From Ruminococcus flavefaciens (GTDB lineage: Bacteria; Bacillota; Clostridia; Oscillospirales; Ruminococcaceae), in the NCBI RefSeq assembly GCF_900116855.1, contig NZ_UETD01000009.1, forward strand, positions 124,001-188,000: a stretch of DNA of 64,000 nt, in the 5' to 3' direction. The translations under genes were made by a program, and so were the position numbers. The notes under the pieces are model-generated. The model was not told the DNA's origin and ran no database searches. It saw only the letters and a program-made list of their open reading frames with translations. How positions within the stretch are numbered: the stretch's first letter is position 1; every line of letters starts with the position of its first letter. Below are positions 9,025 to 18,032 of the stretch, piece by piece.

Positions 9025-9624
9025 ATGAACACTATTCTTCTTGCAGAGGACGACCATACCCTGCGTAAAAACATAAAAATGTCACTGGAGACAGAGGGCT
9101 ATAATGTCATTGCAGTCTCCACCACCGAGGAAGCCGAGGAGCTAGCTCCGCAGGCTGACCTGCTCATACTGGACGTAATGCTCCCCGACGGCAGCGGCAT
9201 TGACCTCTGCAAACGGCTTCGCAGGACCATAAAGGCTCCCGTTATATTTCTCACCTCCTGCGACGACGAAGCGGATATCATCCGCGGTCTGGACAGCGGC
9301 GGCGACGACTACATGACCAAGCCCTTCAGACTCCGCGAGCTTTTCTCCCGTATAAGAGCAAATCTCAGGCGCATCCCCGATGTACCGCAGCTGGACCTTA
9401 CCGCGCTGGAGCAGAAGCTGCTGAACTATCTCATGCAGAACCGCGGTCAGTTCCTGACCCGTGACCAGATACTGGAATACCTCTGGGACTCAAAGGGAGC
9501 ATTCGTAAATGACAATACCCTCTCCGTAAATATAAGCAGGCTCCGCGAAAAGCTCAACAACGCCGAGGGCTGCGGGACCATAGTTACAAAGCGAGGTATA
9601 GGCTATAAATGGACAGATTCATAA
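9025..9624 (+). CDS. OmpR-type response regulator of exporter operon
   Basis: This is a 199-residue two-component regulator. The receiver domain (1-115) has the acidic pair D9/D10, phospho-acceptor D50 in LILDVMLPD, T77 and K99. The C-terminal winged helix (about 125-199) shows the recognition region NTLSVNISRLREKLN and the wing TKRGIGYKW. The domain lacks most of the usual N-terminal beta platform, which explains a length about 25 residues below typical. AAAGGAGG at 9011-9018 sets the start. The gene overlaps the next kinase gene by 16 bases. It probably controls the ABC exporter at 10902-14330. Confidence 0.92.
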   Translation: MNTILLAEDDHTLRKNIKMSLETEGYNVIAVSTTEEAEELAPQADLLILDVMLPDGSGIDLCKRLRRTIKAPVIFLTSCDDEADIIRGLDSGGDDYMTKPFRLRELFSRIRANLRRIPDVPQLDLTALEQKLLNYLMQNRGQFLTRDQILEYLWDSKGAFVNDNTLSVNISRLREKLNNAEGCGTIVTKRGIGYKWTDS

Positions 9625-10814
9625 ACAACCGCGCTCCCAAGCGGCTGGTGCTGATACTTGCGCTGCTGCTGTGCATTTCCGCGGCTGCTGCTTACCTTAT
9701 CTCGGGAAAGTGCGCGGAGAAGATAGTGAGAGAGCAGATAAAGTCGGAGCTCTCAGTGGCAGGCGGCGGCAAGCTGACAGTTTCTCCCGATGAGGAGCAC
9801 ATCTCAGCAGGCGAGGTGCTGCTGGACGAATACGGCATAGACCGCAGCCTTTCACCGCAGCTCATGCACAATTACAAAAGCGTACGCAAGACCATTTTTA
9901 TTCCCTTATTCGGTCTTGCGGCAGCAGTCTCACTTTTCTGGTTCATCGCCGCACTCATGGAGCTCATGGCGATATACCGTGACCTCGAAGCCATAAGAAA
10001 AGAGTGCATAGCCGCTGCGGACTCACCCGACAAAAGGATAGGGCTCTACGGTCACGACCTTAGCTCGGTACGCAGGATAGCCGAATCCGCCGATCTTCTG
10101 GTCAGCAGGCTCGACCACACACTGTTCAGTCTCAGCAGCGAGCAGAAGTACCTCCGAAGCTTCCTCACGGACCTTTCCCACCAGATAAAGACCTCCCTTG
10201 CAGTGGTAAGGCTCAACACGGATATGCTGTCGGAGCTCCCCGATATTTCCGAGGAGCAGCGCACAAAGCTCTCCGACGAGATACAGCTCAACCTTGACGC
10301 CATGGAGAACATGGTCATCGAGGCTATAAAAATGGCTAAGCTTGACGCAGACGCCGTGGAATACGATATGCAGGAGCAATCCCCTGCCGAGGTGTGCAGT
10401 CTTGCGCTGAAGCGCCTTGCGCCAATGCTCCGCAAGAAAAACATCTCCGTCCGCACCGACCTTGATGAAGATGTAAGGCTCATGTGTGACAAGGGCTGGC
10501 TCTGCGAGGCGGTGGAGAACATCATCAAGAACTCCGCCGATCACTCGGAGTGTACGGAGATATCCGCCGAGGTCAGCGATGACCCCATCAAGGTCACCAT
10601 AGCTCTCTCCGACAACGGAAAGGGCATTCCACAGAACGAGATACCCAAGCTTTTTGAGCGCTTTTCCTCGGGCTCATCCGACCGCTCAATGTACAGCTCG
10701 GGACTGGGTATGTCCATCTCACAGAAAATAGTCCGCGGCCACGGCGGCGAGATATTCGTCTACTCCGAGGAGGGCAGCGGAGCACGTTTTGAATTTGTAT
10801 TTCTGAAAAACTGA
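9609..10814 (+). CDS. Sensor histidine kinase of exporter operon
   Basis: This 401-residue membrane kinase has two helices (about 12-32 and 96-120) flanking a short extracellular loop of about 60 residues. The HisKA motif LSHQIKTSL has its phospho-accepting H191. The ATPase domain has an N box (ENIIKNSADHS), G1 DNGKGIP, F box LFERFSSG and G2 GLGMSIS. The small sensor loop, the coupled response regulator and the adjacent FtsX-type exporter suggest it senses peptide antibiotics or envelope damage, as the exporters of this architecture do. That is inference. Translation is coupled to the regulator by overlap. A terminator follows directly. Confidence 0.9.
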   Translation: MDRFINNRAPKRLVLILALLLCISAAAAYLISGKCAEKIVREQIKSELSVAGGGKLTVSPDEEHISAGEVLLDEYGIDRSLSPQLMHNYKSVRKTIFIPLFGLAAAVSLFWFIAALMELMAIYRDLEAIRKECIAAADSPDKRIGLYGHDLSSVRRIAESADLLVSRLDHTLFSLSSEQKYLRSFLTDLSHQIKTSLAVVRLNTDMLSELPDISEEQRTKLSDEIQLNLDAMENMVIEAIKMAKLDADAVEYDMQEQSPAEVCSLALKRLAPMLRKKNISVRTDLDEDVRLMCDKGWLCEAVENIIKNSADHSECTEISAEVSDDPIKVTIALSDNGKGIPQNEIPKLFERFSSGSSDRSMYSSGLGMSISQKIVRGHGGEIFVYSEEGSGARFEFVFLKN

Positions 10815-10834
10815 GATAATTCTCAGTTTTTTGC
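10807..10834 (+). terminator. Terminator or attenuator between kinase and ABC genes
   Basis: The stem AAAACTGAGA (10807-10816) pairs with TCTCAGTTTT (10821-10830), with a T-rich tail after it. It overlaps the kinase stop codon and separates regulators from exporter. TACAAT at 10866-10871 may be the -10 of a second, regulated promoter, preceded by the GTAACTTTCCCGTAAGGTTC region as a possible regulator site. Confidence 0.75.
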
Positions 10835-10901
10835 TTTTTGTAACTTTCCCGTAAGGTTCATGCTTTACAATACAGACAGAATAAGGAACGGAGGTCCTGT
10901 T

Positions 10902-11576
10902 ATGGGAAACGATATAATACTGAAGACTGAAAAACTTACCAAGCAGTACGGCGAGGGCGAGAACGCATTCCTTGCCATAAAAGGCATAGACCTTGAGGTC
11001 CGCAAAGGCGAGTTCGTGGCTATTACAGGCGAAAGCGGCAGCGGCAAGACCACTCTTCTCAACTGTCTCGGCTCGCTTGACCGTCCCACAAGCGGCAGCA
11101 TAATCTTCGACGGCAGGGATATCACAGGGCTCAGCGACAACGCTCTCTCAGCCTACCGCCGCAGGAGCATAGGCTTCATCTTCCAGAACTTCAATCTCAT
11201 ACCCGTGCTCAATGTTGAGGAGAATATAGTTCTTCCCCTCAATCTGGACAACACTCCTCCCGATATGGCATATCTTGATGAGCTGCTGCGTCTTACGGGA
11301 CTTGAAAGCAAGCGCCGTAACTTTCCTCACGAGCTCTCGGGCGGTCAGCAGCAGCGTGTGGCATTCGCAAGGGCTCTGGTCCACAAGCCCCAGCTCATAC
11401 TGGCTGATGAGCCCACGGGAAACCTTGACAGCAAGAACAGCCGCGAGATAATCTCCATACTGAAAAACTCCATCAAGAAGTATGACCAGACCCTCATACT
11501 CATAACCCATGACGGCAGCATTGCTGCGCAGGCAGACCGCATCTGCCGTATCACCGACGGCGTTCTCAGCGAATAA
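10902..11576 (+). CDS. ABC exporter ATPase (MacB/SalX-like)
   Basis: This is a 224-residue ATP-binding subunit. It has Walker A GESGSGKTT, a Q-loop region, signature LSGGQQQRVAFARAL, Walker B LILADEPTG with the D-loop NLDS, and a switch His in LITHD. This is the MacB/LolD/BceA lineage, which drives substrate movement from the outer face of the membrane rather than pumping through it. The start at 10902 follows GGAGGT at 10890-10895; an in-frame ATG at 10861 lacks a site. It is co-transcribed with the permease 12 bases downstream. Confidence 0.93.
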   Translation: MGNDIILKTEKLTKQYGEGENAFLAIKGIDLEVRKGEFVAITGESGSGKTTLLNCLGSLDRPTSGSIIFDGRDITGLSDNALSAYRRRSIGFIFQNFNLIPVLNVEENIVLPLNLDNTPPDMAYLDELLRLTGLESKRRNFPHELSGGQQQRVAFARALVHKPQLILADEPTGNLDSKNSREIISILKNSIKKYDQTLILITHDGSIAAQADRICRITDGVLSE

Positions 11577-11588
11577 GGAGGCGGCAGC

Positions 11589-14330
11589 ATGAAACATCTC
11601 ATCTCTCTTTCTCTCAAATATATCCGCCGCCAGAAGGTCCGCACCTTCCTCACATTCATGTGCATAATGCTCTCCGCATTCATACTCGCCACGGTCTGTT
11701 CCTTCGGCAGCAGCCTCTACACCACCCTATACAACTACACCGAGCACGACGACGGCTTGTGGGAAGTGGACGTAACAAATTGGGTAAGACAAGCAGAGGA
11801 TTATAGCAAGGCTCTGGATATAGTCAAGAACCACGCTGTTGTGGACGATTACCTTCAGCCTCATTCTGAAGAATTAGCATACATGGATGATATCGGCTTT
11901 TTTGAGATAAGCGACGGAAAAACCTCATCAAGAGCAATGGTACTCAGCAGCAGCAGCTACGAGGGCAACAAGAAGCTGGTCTCGGAAATGACCGTCACCG
12001 ATCCTGCGTTCAATCTTGATACAGATAATGCAGACGGAGTCTATGTCCCACACAGCTTCATGGATATGGGATACTCCGAGGGAGATACCGTTACTTTCAC
12101 CATATGCCCTTTCAGCGCTAAGTTTGACGAGAACAGCGACATCATAAAGCAGCTCCGCGCCGAGCTGAAGGAAAAGAACGGCACAAGTCTCACGCCAATG
12201 GATATAGGCTTTGACCGGCTGCCCGAGGAGCTTCAGCGTAAGGCTTCAGGCTCGAATCTGTTATTTTCTCTCCAGCGGAGAAATATAGACGTAAAGGACT
12301 ATCCTCTTACGGATCTGAGCTACGGCGAGCCTGTGGAGTACACCGTGAAAATAGCAGGCTTTACCGAATCGGTCAATTCATTCAGTGTAAACCTGAACCG
12401 TTTCATCAACACAAAAAGCGGCAGTGTTGACCTTAAAAAGGTATACGATAAAAATCACTTCCTCAACTGCTCACTTGAAGACGAGATGTTCATACGCATA
12501 AAGGACGGCTGTGACTTCGAGGAAGCGCTGAAAACACTGTTCACCGACCTCGGTCATGATTACGACAAGGATTTTTACAGCGACAACCTTCGCCATTCCG
12601 AAAACTCCACTCTGCTGGGACTTGAATGGAAGAGCGCCGACGCTATATACAGCATACTTCCCATGTTCGTGCTGCCCCTTATGGTAGTCCTGCTCATAGC
12701 GTGGTTCATTTCAAGATTTATCATCGACAACGCCTTTGAAATGGCTGTTCAGGAGAGAAGCACTCACTTCGCCGCTCTCCGTATCATGGGCGCCTCAAAG
12801 GGACAGGTGGCGGCGGTAGTCCTCATAGAAGCGGTATTCTACTGCCTTACAGCCGTTCCCCTCGGTATACTCACAGCTGTATTCATCTGCCGCGGTGCAT
12901 TCAACTCCTTCCACAGGGCAGGCTTCCCGCTGTTTGAGTTCTCCGTAAAGGGCACATTCATAGTCATCGGTGCAGCACTCTGCATACTGGCGATAATGGT
13001 ATCCGCATTCACATCCGCAATGTGGGCTTCAAGAAAGCTCTCCCCTGCCGAGGCACTGAATTTCGGCAAGCCAAAGAGCAAAAAGCGCAGGCTTCGCAGA
13101 TACAAGTCAAAGCTGGACCTGAGCTCAAAGAAGTTCCTGAGAAGATACACCAGAAAGAACATAGGCGCCTCAAAGAGCCGTTTCGTGATCTCTACCATAA
13201 CTATGGGTCTGGGAGTCCTCATGTTCACCTTTACAGCCCTTATCGGCACATATGTAAAGGAGCTGTCGGGAAAGATAATTCCCGATTCTATTGGAGATTA
13301 TTATATAGACACCATGTACGCGGACGAAAGCCTGATCGAAGCCGCCGATGAATGTTTCGCAGGAAACGATGCCTTTTCAAGCTACTGCATAACCTCAATT
13401 TTCACACAGGAAATATCAGCTGTTTCAGACACCGACGAGATAGCCGATGACAGACTCAAACGAATTTCCGAAAAAGGCATAGCTATGGTATATGCAGTCA
13501 ATGAGGGCGAATACAAAAGATGCTATCTGGACGAAGTAACCGGCATGAGCTATGCGGAGTTCAGAGACAGCGGTTCGGCTTTCTTCAATATACAAAACGG
13601 TGTTCGTGTCCCTGAAACAGATACGATCAAAGAAACAAGCGAGCGCCGATTTGAAAAATTCAGCAAGCCCATTACCTCGGAGAGCACCAACGGACTCAGC
13701 CTTAAAATTCTCGGTGTTGCATACAGCCCTAAGGCTATGTCATACAACCTGATCGTCCCACTGGAAAAAGCAGCGGGATACGCCGAGGATTACCATATCA
13801 GCCTGACTGTAAACGGCATGGAAAACTACGAAAAAGCTCAGGCTTCGATGGATCAGTTCAGACAAAAAGTCACACTCTGCAATATTGAAGATCTTTACAT
13901 GGTGGGAACTGGTCTGAAGGAGTTCGTAAAGGCTATCGTCAAGATAATCCTCATCTTCCTCATATCCATATGGCTTGTGGGAATACTCTCCATGATAAAC
14001 TGCGTCAACACCAGTGTTCTCAACAGAAGCCGCGAGCTGATGATGCTCAGGAGCGTAGGCATGACAAGGAAACAGCTCCGCAAGAGCGTTATCCTTGAGA
14101 CTATTATGTTCTCCGCAACGGCTGCGGTGATCGGCACACTGCTGGGACTTGGCATATTCCTCATATTCGTATACCTGCTCATACGGGAGCCCTCTATGCT
14201 CCATATCGGCAAGGTAGCGGCAGTTCTCATCGCTTCACTGGTGCTCAATATCATCATATCTCTCCTTTCGGCTATACCTGCCATAAGAAATCTCGGCAAG
14301 GTAGAAGCCATCGCACAGGCAGCTGCATAA
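11589..14330 (+). CDS. FtsX-type ABC permease, two extracellular domains
   Basis: This 913-residue membrane protein has two FtsX cores. Each is made of an anchoring helix (near 20-45 and 535-560), a large extracellular domain of about 270 and 200 residues, and three closing helices (near 355-480 and 785-905). This duplicated layout, about 900 residues long, resembles other MacB-like or lipoprotein/antimicrobial peptide exporters of Clostridia more than the 10-helix BceB type. The AAGGAGGCGGCAGC leader gives a good ribosome-binding site. It forms the exporter with the ATPase at 10902. A strong terminator follows. Confidence 0.88.
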   Translation: MKHLISLSLKYIRRQKVRTFLTFMCIMLSAFILATVCSFGSSLYTTLYNYTEHDDGLWEVDVTNWVRQAEDYSKALDIVKNHAVVDDYLQPHSEELAYMDDIGFFEISDGKTSSRAMVLSSSSYEGNKKLVSEMTVTDPAFNLDTDNADGVYVPHSFMDMGYSEGDTVTFTICPFSAKFDENSDIIKQLRAELKEKNGTSLTPMDIGFDRLPEELQRKASGSNLLFSLQRRNIDVKDYPLTDLSYGEPVEYTVKIAGFTESVNSFSVNLNRFINTKSGSVDLKKVYDKNHFLNCSLEDEMFIRIKDGCDFEEALKTLFTDLGHDYDKDFYSDNLRHSENSTLLGLEWKSADAIYSILPMFVLPLMVVLLIAWFISRFIIDNAFEMAVQERSTHFAALRIMGASKGQVAAVVLIEAVFYCLTAVPLGILTAVFICRGAFNSFHRAGFPLFEFSVKGTFIVIGAALCILAIMVSAFTSAMWASRKLSPAEALNFGKPKSKKRRLRRYKSKLDLSSKKFLRRYTRKNIGASKSRFVISTITMGLGVLMFTFTALIGTYVKELSGKIIPDSIGDYYIDTMYADESLIEAADECFAGNDAFSSYCITSIFTQEISAVSDTDEIADDRLKRISEKGIAMVYAVNEGEYKRCYLDEVTGMSYAEFRDSGSAFFNIQNGVRVPETDTIKETSERRFEKFSKPITSESTNGLSLKILGVAYSPKAMSYNLIVPLEKAAGYAEDYHISLTVNGMENYEKAQASMDQFRQKVTLCNIEDLYMVGTGLKEFVKAIVKIILIFLISIWLVGILSMINCVNTSVLNRSRELMMLRSVGMTRKQLRKSVILETIMFSATAAVIGTLLGLGIFLIFVYLLIREPSMLHIGKVAAVLIASLVLNIIISLLSAIPAIRNLGKVEAIAQAAA

Positions 14331-14360
14331 CAAGCCGCTCAAAGCTCATGAAATAGAAAT

Positions 14361-14400
14361 AGCCCCCGAACATTCAGCTGAATGATCGGGGGCTGTTTTA
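14361..14400. terminator. Terminator, shared by convergent genes
   Basis: AGCCCCCG (14361-14368) pairs with CGGGGGCT (14387-14394) around an inner palindrome, followed by GTTTTA. It lies between the exporter operon and the fruK remnant. Confidence 0.85.
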
Positions 14401-14414
14401 CAGCAGAATCAGGT

Positions 14415-14801
14415 TCAAAGCTGCTTCATGAGCTCATCTATGAGCGGTCTCTTTGCAAGTCCGTCGGAAAAGACTGTGGCGCCGCCGCAGGCTGTTCCCA
14501 GCTTCAGCGCATAGTCGTAGTCGCCGTTCACTGCGCCTGCTACAAAGCCTGCTACCATGGAGTCGCCTGCACCCACGGAGTTCCTGACAGTGCCGCTGCA
14601 TACTCCGCACTTATGGAGCACTCCGTTTTCATCAAGGAGGACGGCTCCCTTTTCCGCCATGGATAAAAGCACATTCCTTGCACCCATGCCGCGGAGCTTC
14701 TCTGCATACCCGGCTGCCTGCTCCGGGGTTGTGAGCTCAGCGCCGAAAATCTCCCCAAGCTCGCGGTCGTTGGGCTTTAGGAGTATGCTGTCCGTTCGGA
14801 A
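14415..14801 (-). pseudogene. fruK: 1-phosphofructokinase (PfkB family) remnant, N-terminal half missing
   Basis: The frame encodes about 125 residues matching the C-terminal part of a FruK/PfkB sugar kinase. LLKPNDRELGEIFG, the GARNVLLSMAEKGA strand, and NSVGAGDSMVAGFVAG with the anion hole and catalytic Asp of the second PfkB signature are all clear. A complete enzyme has about 300 residues; the sugar-binding N-terminal half is absent. The only upstream start is a TTG without a ribosome-binding site, and homology stops at about 14794, where the promoter of the flavin reductase gene begins. The remaining piece could not bind substrate, so this is a decayed gene. Confidence 0.85.
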
Positions 14802-14803
14802 TA

Positions 14804-14832
14804 TTGACAAAACGGGCAGGATATGTTATATT
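14804..14832 (+). promoter_or_regulatory. Promoter of flavin reductase gene
   Basis: TTGACA (14804-14809), 17 bases, TATATT (14827-14832). It starts exactly where fruK homology ends. Confidence 0.8.
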
Positions 14833-14902
14833 CAAGATAGTCCTTGTTACGGACTGCAAACACATATAAGCGGTTTTCCGCTGATAATAAGGAGGTATTT
14901 TT

Positions 14903-15472
14903 ATGAGAAAAAATTTAGGTGTACAGCCAGCGCTGTTCCCCATGCCCGTAGTCATCGTGGCTGCATATGCCGCTGACGGAAGCATCTGCGCAATGAACGC
15001 CGCATGGGCTCAGATCTGCGATATGGACAAGATAGCCCTTTTCATCGACGCAGACCACAAGACCACAAAGAACATCATGGAGACCAAGGCTTTCACAGTC
15101 AGCATTGCCGATGTTCCCAATATGGCTCCCGCAGACTTCTTCGGTATAGCAACAGGAAACAAGATGCCCGACAAGTTTGAGCGCTCGGGCTGCCACGCTG
15201 TAAAGAGCGAGTTCGTAAACGCTCCCGTGATAACAGAGTTCCCCGTTGCTATCGAGTGCGAGCTTGCGGAGGAGATCAATACTCCCAATATGCACGCCAT
15301 CGTGGGAAAGATCGTCAATGTAAGCGCTGACGAGCAGGTCATCGGCGACAAGGACAAGATACTCCCCGAAAAGGTAAATGCCCTCATCTTCGATCAGTAC
15401 CGCAGCGGCTACTTCGCTGTGGGCGAAAAGGTAGGTCAGGCATGGAATGCAGGCAAGGACCTGATGAAGTAA
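14903..15472 (+). CDS. Flavin reductase-like domain protein (FMN-binding split barrel)
   Basis: This 189-residue cytoplasmic protein belongs to the flavin reductase-like family with an FMN-binding split barrel. MPVVIVAAYAADGSICAMNAAW is the characteristic entry strand, and later come IDADHKTTKNI, KAFTVSIAD and a Cys/His segment, FERSGCHAV. Members reduce flavins or act as redox flavoproteins; the physiological substrate is unknown. An AAGGAGG site precedes the start. It is monocistronic between its own promoter and a 12-bp-stem terminator at 15483-15511. Confidence 0.85.
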   Translation: MRKNLGVQPALFPMPVVIVAAYAADGSICAMNAAWAQICDMDKIALFIDADHKTTKNIMETKAFTVSIADVPNMAPADFFGIATGNKMPDKFERSGCHAVKSEFVNAPVITEFPVAIECELAEEINTPNMHAIVGKIVNVSADEQVIGDKDKILPEKVNALIFDQYRSGYFAVGEKVGQAWNAGKDLMK

Positions 15473-15482
15473 ATACAAGAAC

Positions 15483-15516
15483 AACAGCCGCTGCGGAATG
15501 CAGCGGCTGTTGCTCT
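15483..15516 (+). terminator. Terminator of flavin reductase gene
   Basis: AACAGCCGCTGC (15483-15494) pairs with GCAGCGGCTGTT (15500-15511), loop GGAAT, followed by GCTCTT. The T-tract is weak. Confidence 0.7.
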
Positions 15517-15614
15517 TCATGGATAGTTTATCTATATAAACAGGAAATGTGGAAAGCTTTTCATGCTCCGCCTTTTCGGCGCTCCTGTTTCCTGAAGATA
15601 TTATAGCTCAGTGC

Positions 15615-15839
15615 TCAGAGAACGGCAGTTTTGTTCTTCTTTGCCATGCTCTCCTTTTCAGCGATGAGGACCATAACGACCGACATCAGTCCGCCTACAA
15701 AGAAGTCGTTTGATGACAGACTGCTGTATGTCCCTGTCTTGTCAAAAACTGCCCTGAAGTAAACAAATATCATAGCAGCGATAGTGATAACATAGAGTAC
15801 CTTGTAAATTGCGAATAATACCTTTTCTGACTTTTTCAT
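15615..15839 (-). CDS. Small two-helix membrane protein of unknown function
   Basis: This is a 74-residue protein with membrane helices at about residues 8-30 and 45-64 and a Lys-rich C-terminal tail. I do not recognise the family. The start at 15839 is preferred because AAAGGA lies 10 bases upstream. Earlier in-frame Met codons at 15848 and 15977 either sit on top of that site or give a basic, non-conserved extension. No partner gene is on the same strand nearby. Confidence 0.6.
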   Translation of the reverse strand: MKKSEKVLFAIYKVLYVITIAAMIFVYFRAVFDKTGTYSSLSSNDFFVGGLMSVVMVLIAEKESMAKKNKTAVL

Positions 15840-16002
15840 AATGATCATTTCCTTTCGTTTTTTCCTGTTTATCCTCGGGGCTTTTCCCCGTTTCCATGAT
15901 CTTATTATACACCCTCCGCAAGACTTTGTCCTTCGCTTAATATTACGCAATATTACATTTTTGAAAGGTTGAGACATTATCTATGACATATATGTGCAGC
16001 CT

Positions 16003-16038
16003 AAAAAAGAGCCCTGCCGCACCATATGTGCAGCAGGG
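16003..16038 (-). terminator. Terminator of dockerin protein gene
   Basis: An imperfect stem (16011-16021 with 16027-16038) is followed on the minus strand by CTCTTTTTT (16009-16003 region). Confidence 0.75.
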
Positions 16039-16048
16039 TCCCTGCTTT

Positions 16049-17758
16049 TTATTGATCCTCAGATGAGCTGTTTTCCAGTCTGAGACGCTCTTCCTCCTTG
16101 AGGCGTTCTTCCTCCTTGAGTCGCTCTTCCTCGAGTTCCTTTTCGTAATCTGTCATTGCCTTATCCTTATCGGCGACATAAAGAGTAATGTTCTTAGTGA
16201 GCTTGCCGTTCTTAACTGTGAAAGACGCCATATCCGATCTGTATACTCCCTCGTCCTCGAATATATCAAGCTCCCTGCTCATCTCCTCGCCGAGCTCTGT
16301 CCATATCCATGTGCCGCAGTAGGGATCATCGTCAGGATACCTGAAACCGCTTATCATGTAGTCGCCGTCCTTGAGGGCAATCTTCTGACCCGGCTTCACA
16401 TCTGTCATTATAGTGTCATCCCCCTGATAGATAGTGTATGTAGCATCACCTGTGTAGGGCTGCTTATCGGGCCATGTGAGAACATTGAAGGATATCTCCT
16501 TTTCTGCGTTCACAGGCTCAAAGTAGAAATTGAAGTTGCCGGTATAGTTGTGTGCATAGCCGAAGCCTATCCGCTTCACCTCATTGCTGGGCTTATATCC
16601 CTCGGGAACGCTGTCAACTCTTACATTGTAGCCATTGCAGCCTGTGCAGTACAGATCTTCAAATACCTTTGTGGTGCCGTCGGAGGTGAATTTTGTCTCC
16701 TTCGCATAGGTTTCGGGAGCCTCTGTAAGTGTGAGTTCAACGCCCTCGAGAGGCAGACCTGTCAGGCTGTCATAGCAGTTTACTTTAAGGGTATTGCCTT
16801 TTCCTTCGATGGCACTGAAGTTGATGAACAGGTCCCTGTCAGCCTTTCCGTCAACTACGGAGAAGTCAATGCCGTCTGACCAGTCCTCAAACTCGGCGTC
16901 GGGATAGTTTTCCTTGATCCTTGCAGCAGCAATGCTGTCGGGTTCTACAAGCTGTACGGGATAATCAAAGGAATTGAAGTCAGCATGGTAATCACCGTCG
17001 GGAAGAGCAAACTCCATATCATAGTCTCTCTGATAGTAGTAATTTCCGTCCTTGTCGGTGATGGTAAGGTTGCCGTAGCCTATGTACTCAATTCCCTGAT
17101 CCCAGTCCATACTTGTGATCTTTACATTGTTTTCAGCATCATCAGCAGCAACTCTGATAACCAGCTCCTTCTCGGCTGTACCGGCAGGCATATCAAATTC
17201 GACAACCTGATCCCAGTTCTTGTAAGCTGTCGCGTAGCCGTCAGGAAGGTCTGTTACGTTGATGAAATACTGATAATCCTTATCATCGGGAAGTCCGTAG
17301 TAGTTTACAGACTCGCCGTTTGTATCCAGAGTTGTTCCGATATCATAGAGATTATTGCCGTTAAGTTCAGAAAGACATATCGTTGCATTATCAAGTGGTT
17401 CGCCTGTCATCATGTCCACGACCTTGATGCTGAGCTTGGTGCCTGCGGGCTTCTGAGCGCCGACGAGCTGCTTTCTCAGGTATACCATGTCGAAAACATC
17501 GATAACTCCGTCAGCCAGCAGATCCGCGTTCTTTGAGTTGCCGAGTTCCCCTAAGTGTCCCAGCAGATAGCGGTTGAGCTGAACTGCGTCCGATACGCCA
17601 ACGTTACCGTCGAAGTTTACGTCGCCGAAAAGTGTGAGCACCTCTGCGTTTTCAACTACATAATCCTCAGCCGAAGCGGCAGGGATATTCATAGCCAGAG
17701 GTGCCGCAGCCATTACAGCTGCCGTGAGAATTGCCTTGATCCGATTTTTGTTGTTCAT
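16049..17758 (-). CDS. Secreted dockerin protein with repeated SpaA/carboxypeptidase-regulatory-like domains
   Basis: This 569-residue secreted protein has a signal peptide (residues 1-30, AASA-ED). Next comes an N-terminal dockerin (about 43-100) with two calcium loops: DVNFDGNVGVSD, and the more diverged DLLADGVIDVFD, each followed by a helix (LNRYLLG, LRKQLVG). Dockerins plug proteins into cohesin scaffoldins of the cellulosome. The remainder holds several beta-sandwich domains of SpaA or CNA-B type, for example SIKVVDMMTGEPLDNATICL and TLKVNCYDSLTGLPLEGVELTL. It ends in a charged tail with tandem EERLKE units. No catalytic domain is visible, so it may be a structural or adhesive cellulosome component. 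AGGAGG ten bases upstream sets the start at 17758. Confidence 0.85.
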   Translation of the reverse strand: MNNKNRIKAILTAAVMAAAPLAMNIPAASAEDYVVENAEVLTLFGDVNFDGNVGVSDAVQLNRYLLGHLGELGNSKNADLLADGVIDVFDMVYLRKQLVGAQKPAGTKLSIKVVDMMTGEPLDNATICLSELNGNNLYDIGTTLDTNGESVNYYGLPDDKDYQYFINVTDLPDGYATAYKNWDQVVEFDMPAGTAEKELVIRVAADDAENNVKITSMDWDQGIEYIGYGNLTITDKDGNYYYQRDYDMEFALPDGDYHADFNSFDYPVQLVEPDSIAAARIKENYPDAEFEDWSDGIDFSVVDGKADRDLFINFSAIEGKGNTLKVNCYDSLTGLPLEGVELTLTEAPETYAKETKFTSDGTTKVFEDLYCTGCNGYNVRVDSVPEGYKPSNEVKRIGFGYAHNYTGNFNFYFEPVNAEKEISFNVLTWPDKQPYTGDATYTIYQGDDTIMTDVKPGQKIALKDGDYMISGFRYPDDDPYCGTWIWTELGEEMSRELDIFEDEGVYRSDMASFTVKNGKLTKNITLYVADKDKAMTDYEKELEEERLKEEERLKEEERLRLENSSSEDQ

Positions 17759-17814
17759 TGCCTTTTTACCTCCTGTCAATTTTAGGAGCCCCCAAAAGCT
17801 CCCCTTACTCTCCA

Positions 17815-17843
17815 AGTGTAACATATTGAATAAAAATTGTCAA
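17815..17843 (-). promoter_or_regulatory. Promoter of dockerin protein gene
   Basis: On the minus strand, TTGACA (17843-17838), 17 bases, TACACT (17820-17815). The leader of about 50 bases contains a GGAGC...GCTCC hairpin at 17785-17802. Confidence 0.8.
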
Positions 17844-17962
17844 TGTTCTTGATAGAAAATGTACCTTAGGTGCATTTCCGACGGATTGTATAGTTACTTT
17901 GTGTGTGCTATGAAATTTGATTTTCCGCAAAGCACAGCCTTTTTCCCTCATTTTCAGTACGC

Positions 17963-17991
17963 AAAAAAGCAGGACGTCCAAGACGTCCTGC
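17963..17991 (-). terminator. Terminator of xylanase gene
   Basis: GCAGGACGTC (17969-17978) pairs with GACGTCCTGC (17982-17991). On the minus strand the stem runs into TTTTTTG. Confidence 0.88.
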
Positions 17992-18032
17992 TCATTGTTC
18001 ATATTATTATCGGAGCCATGATGCTCTCTTTA

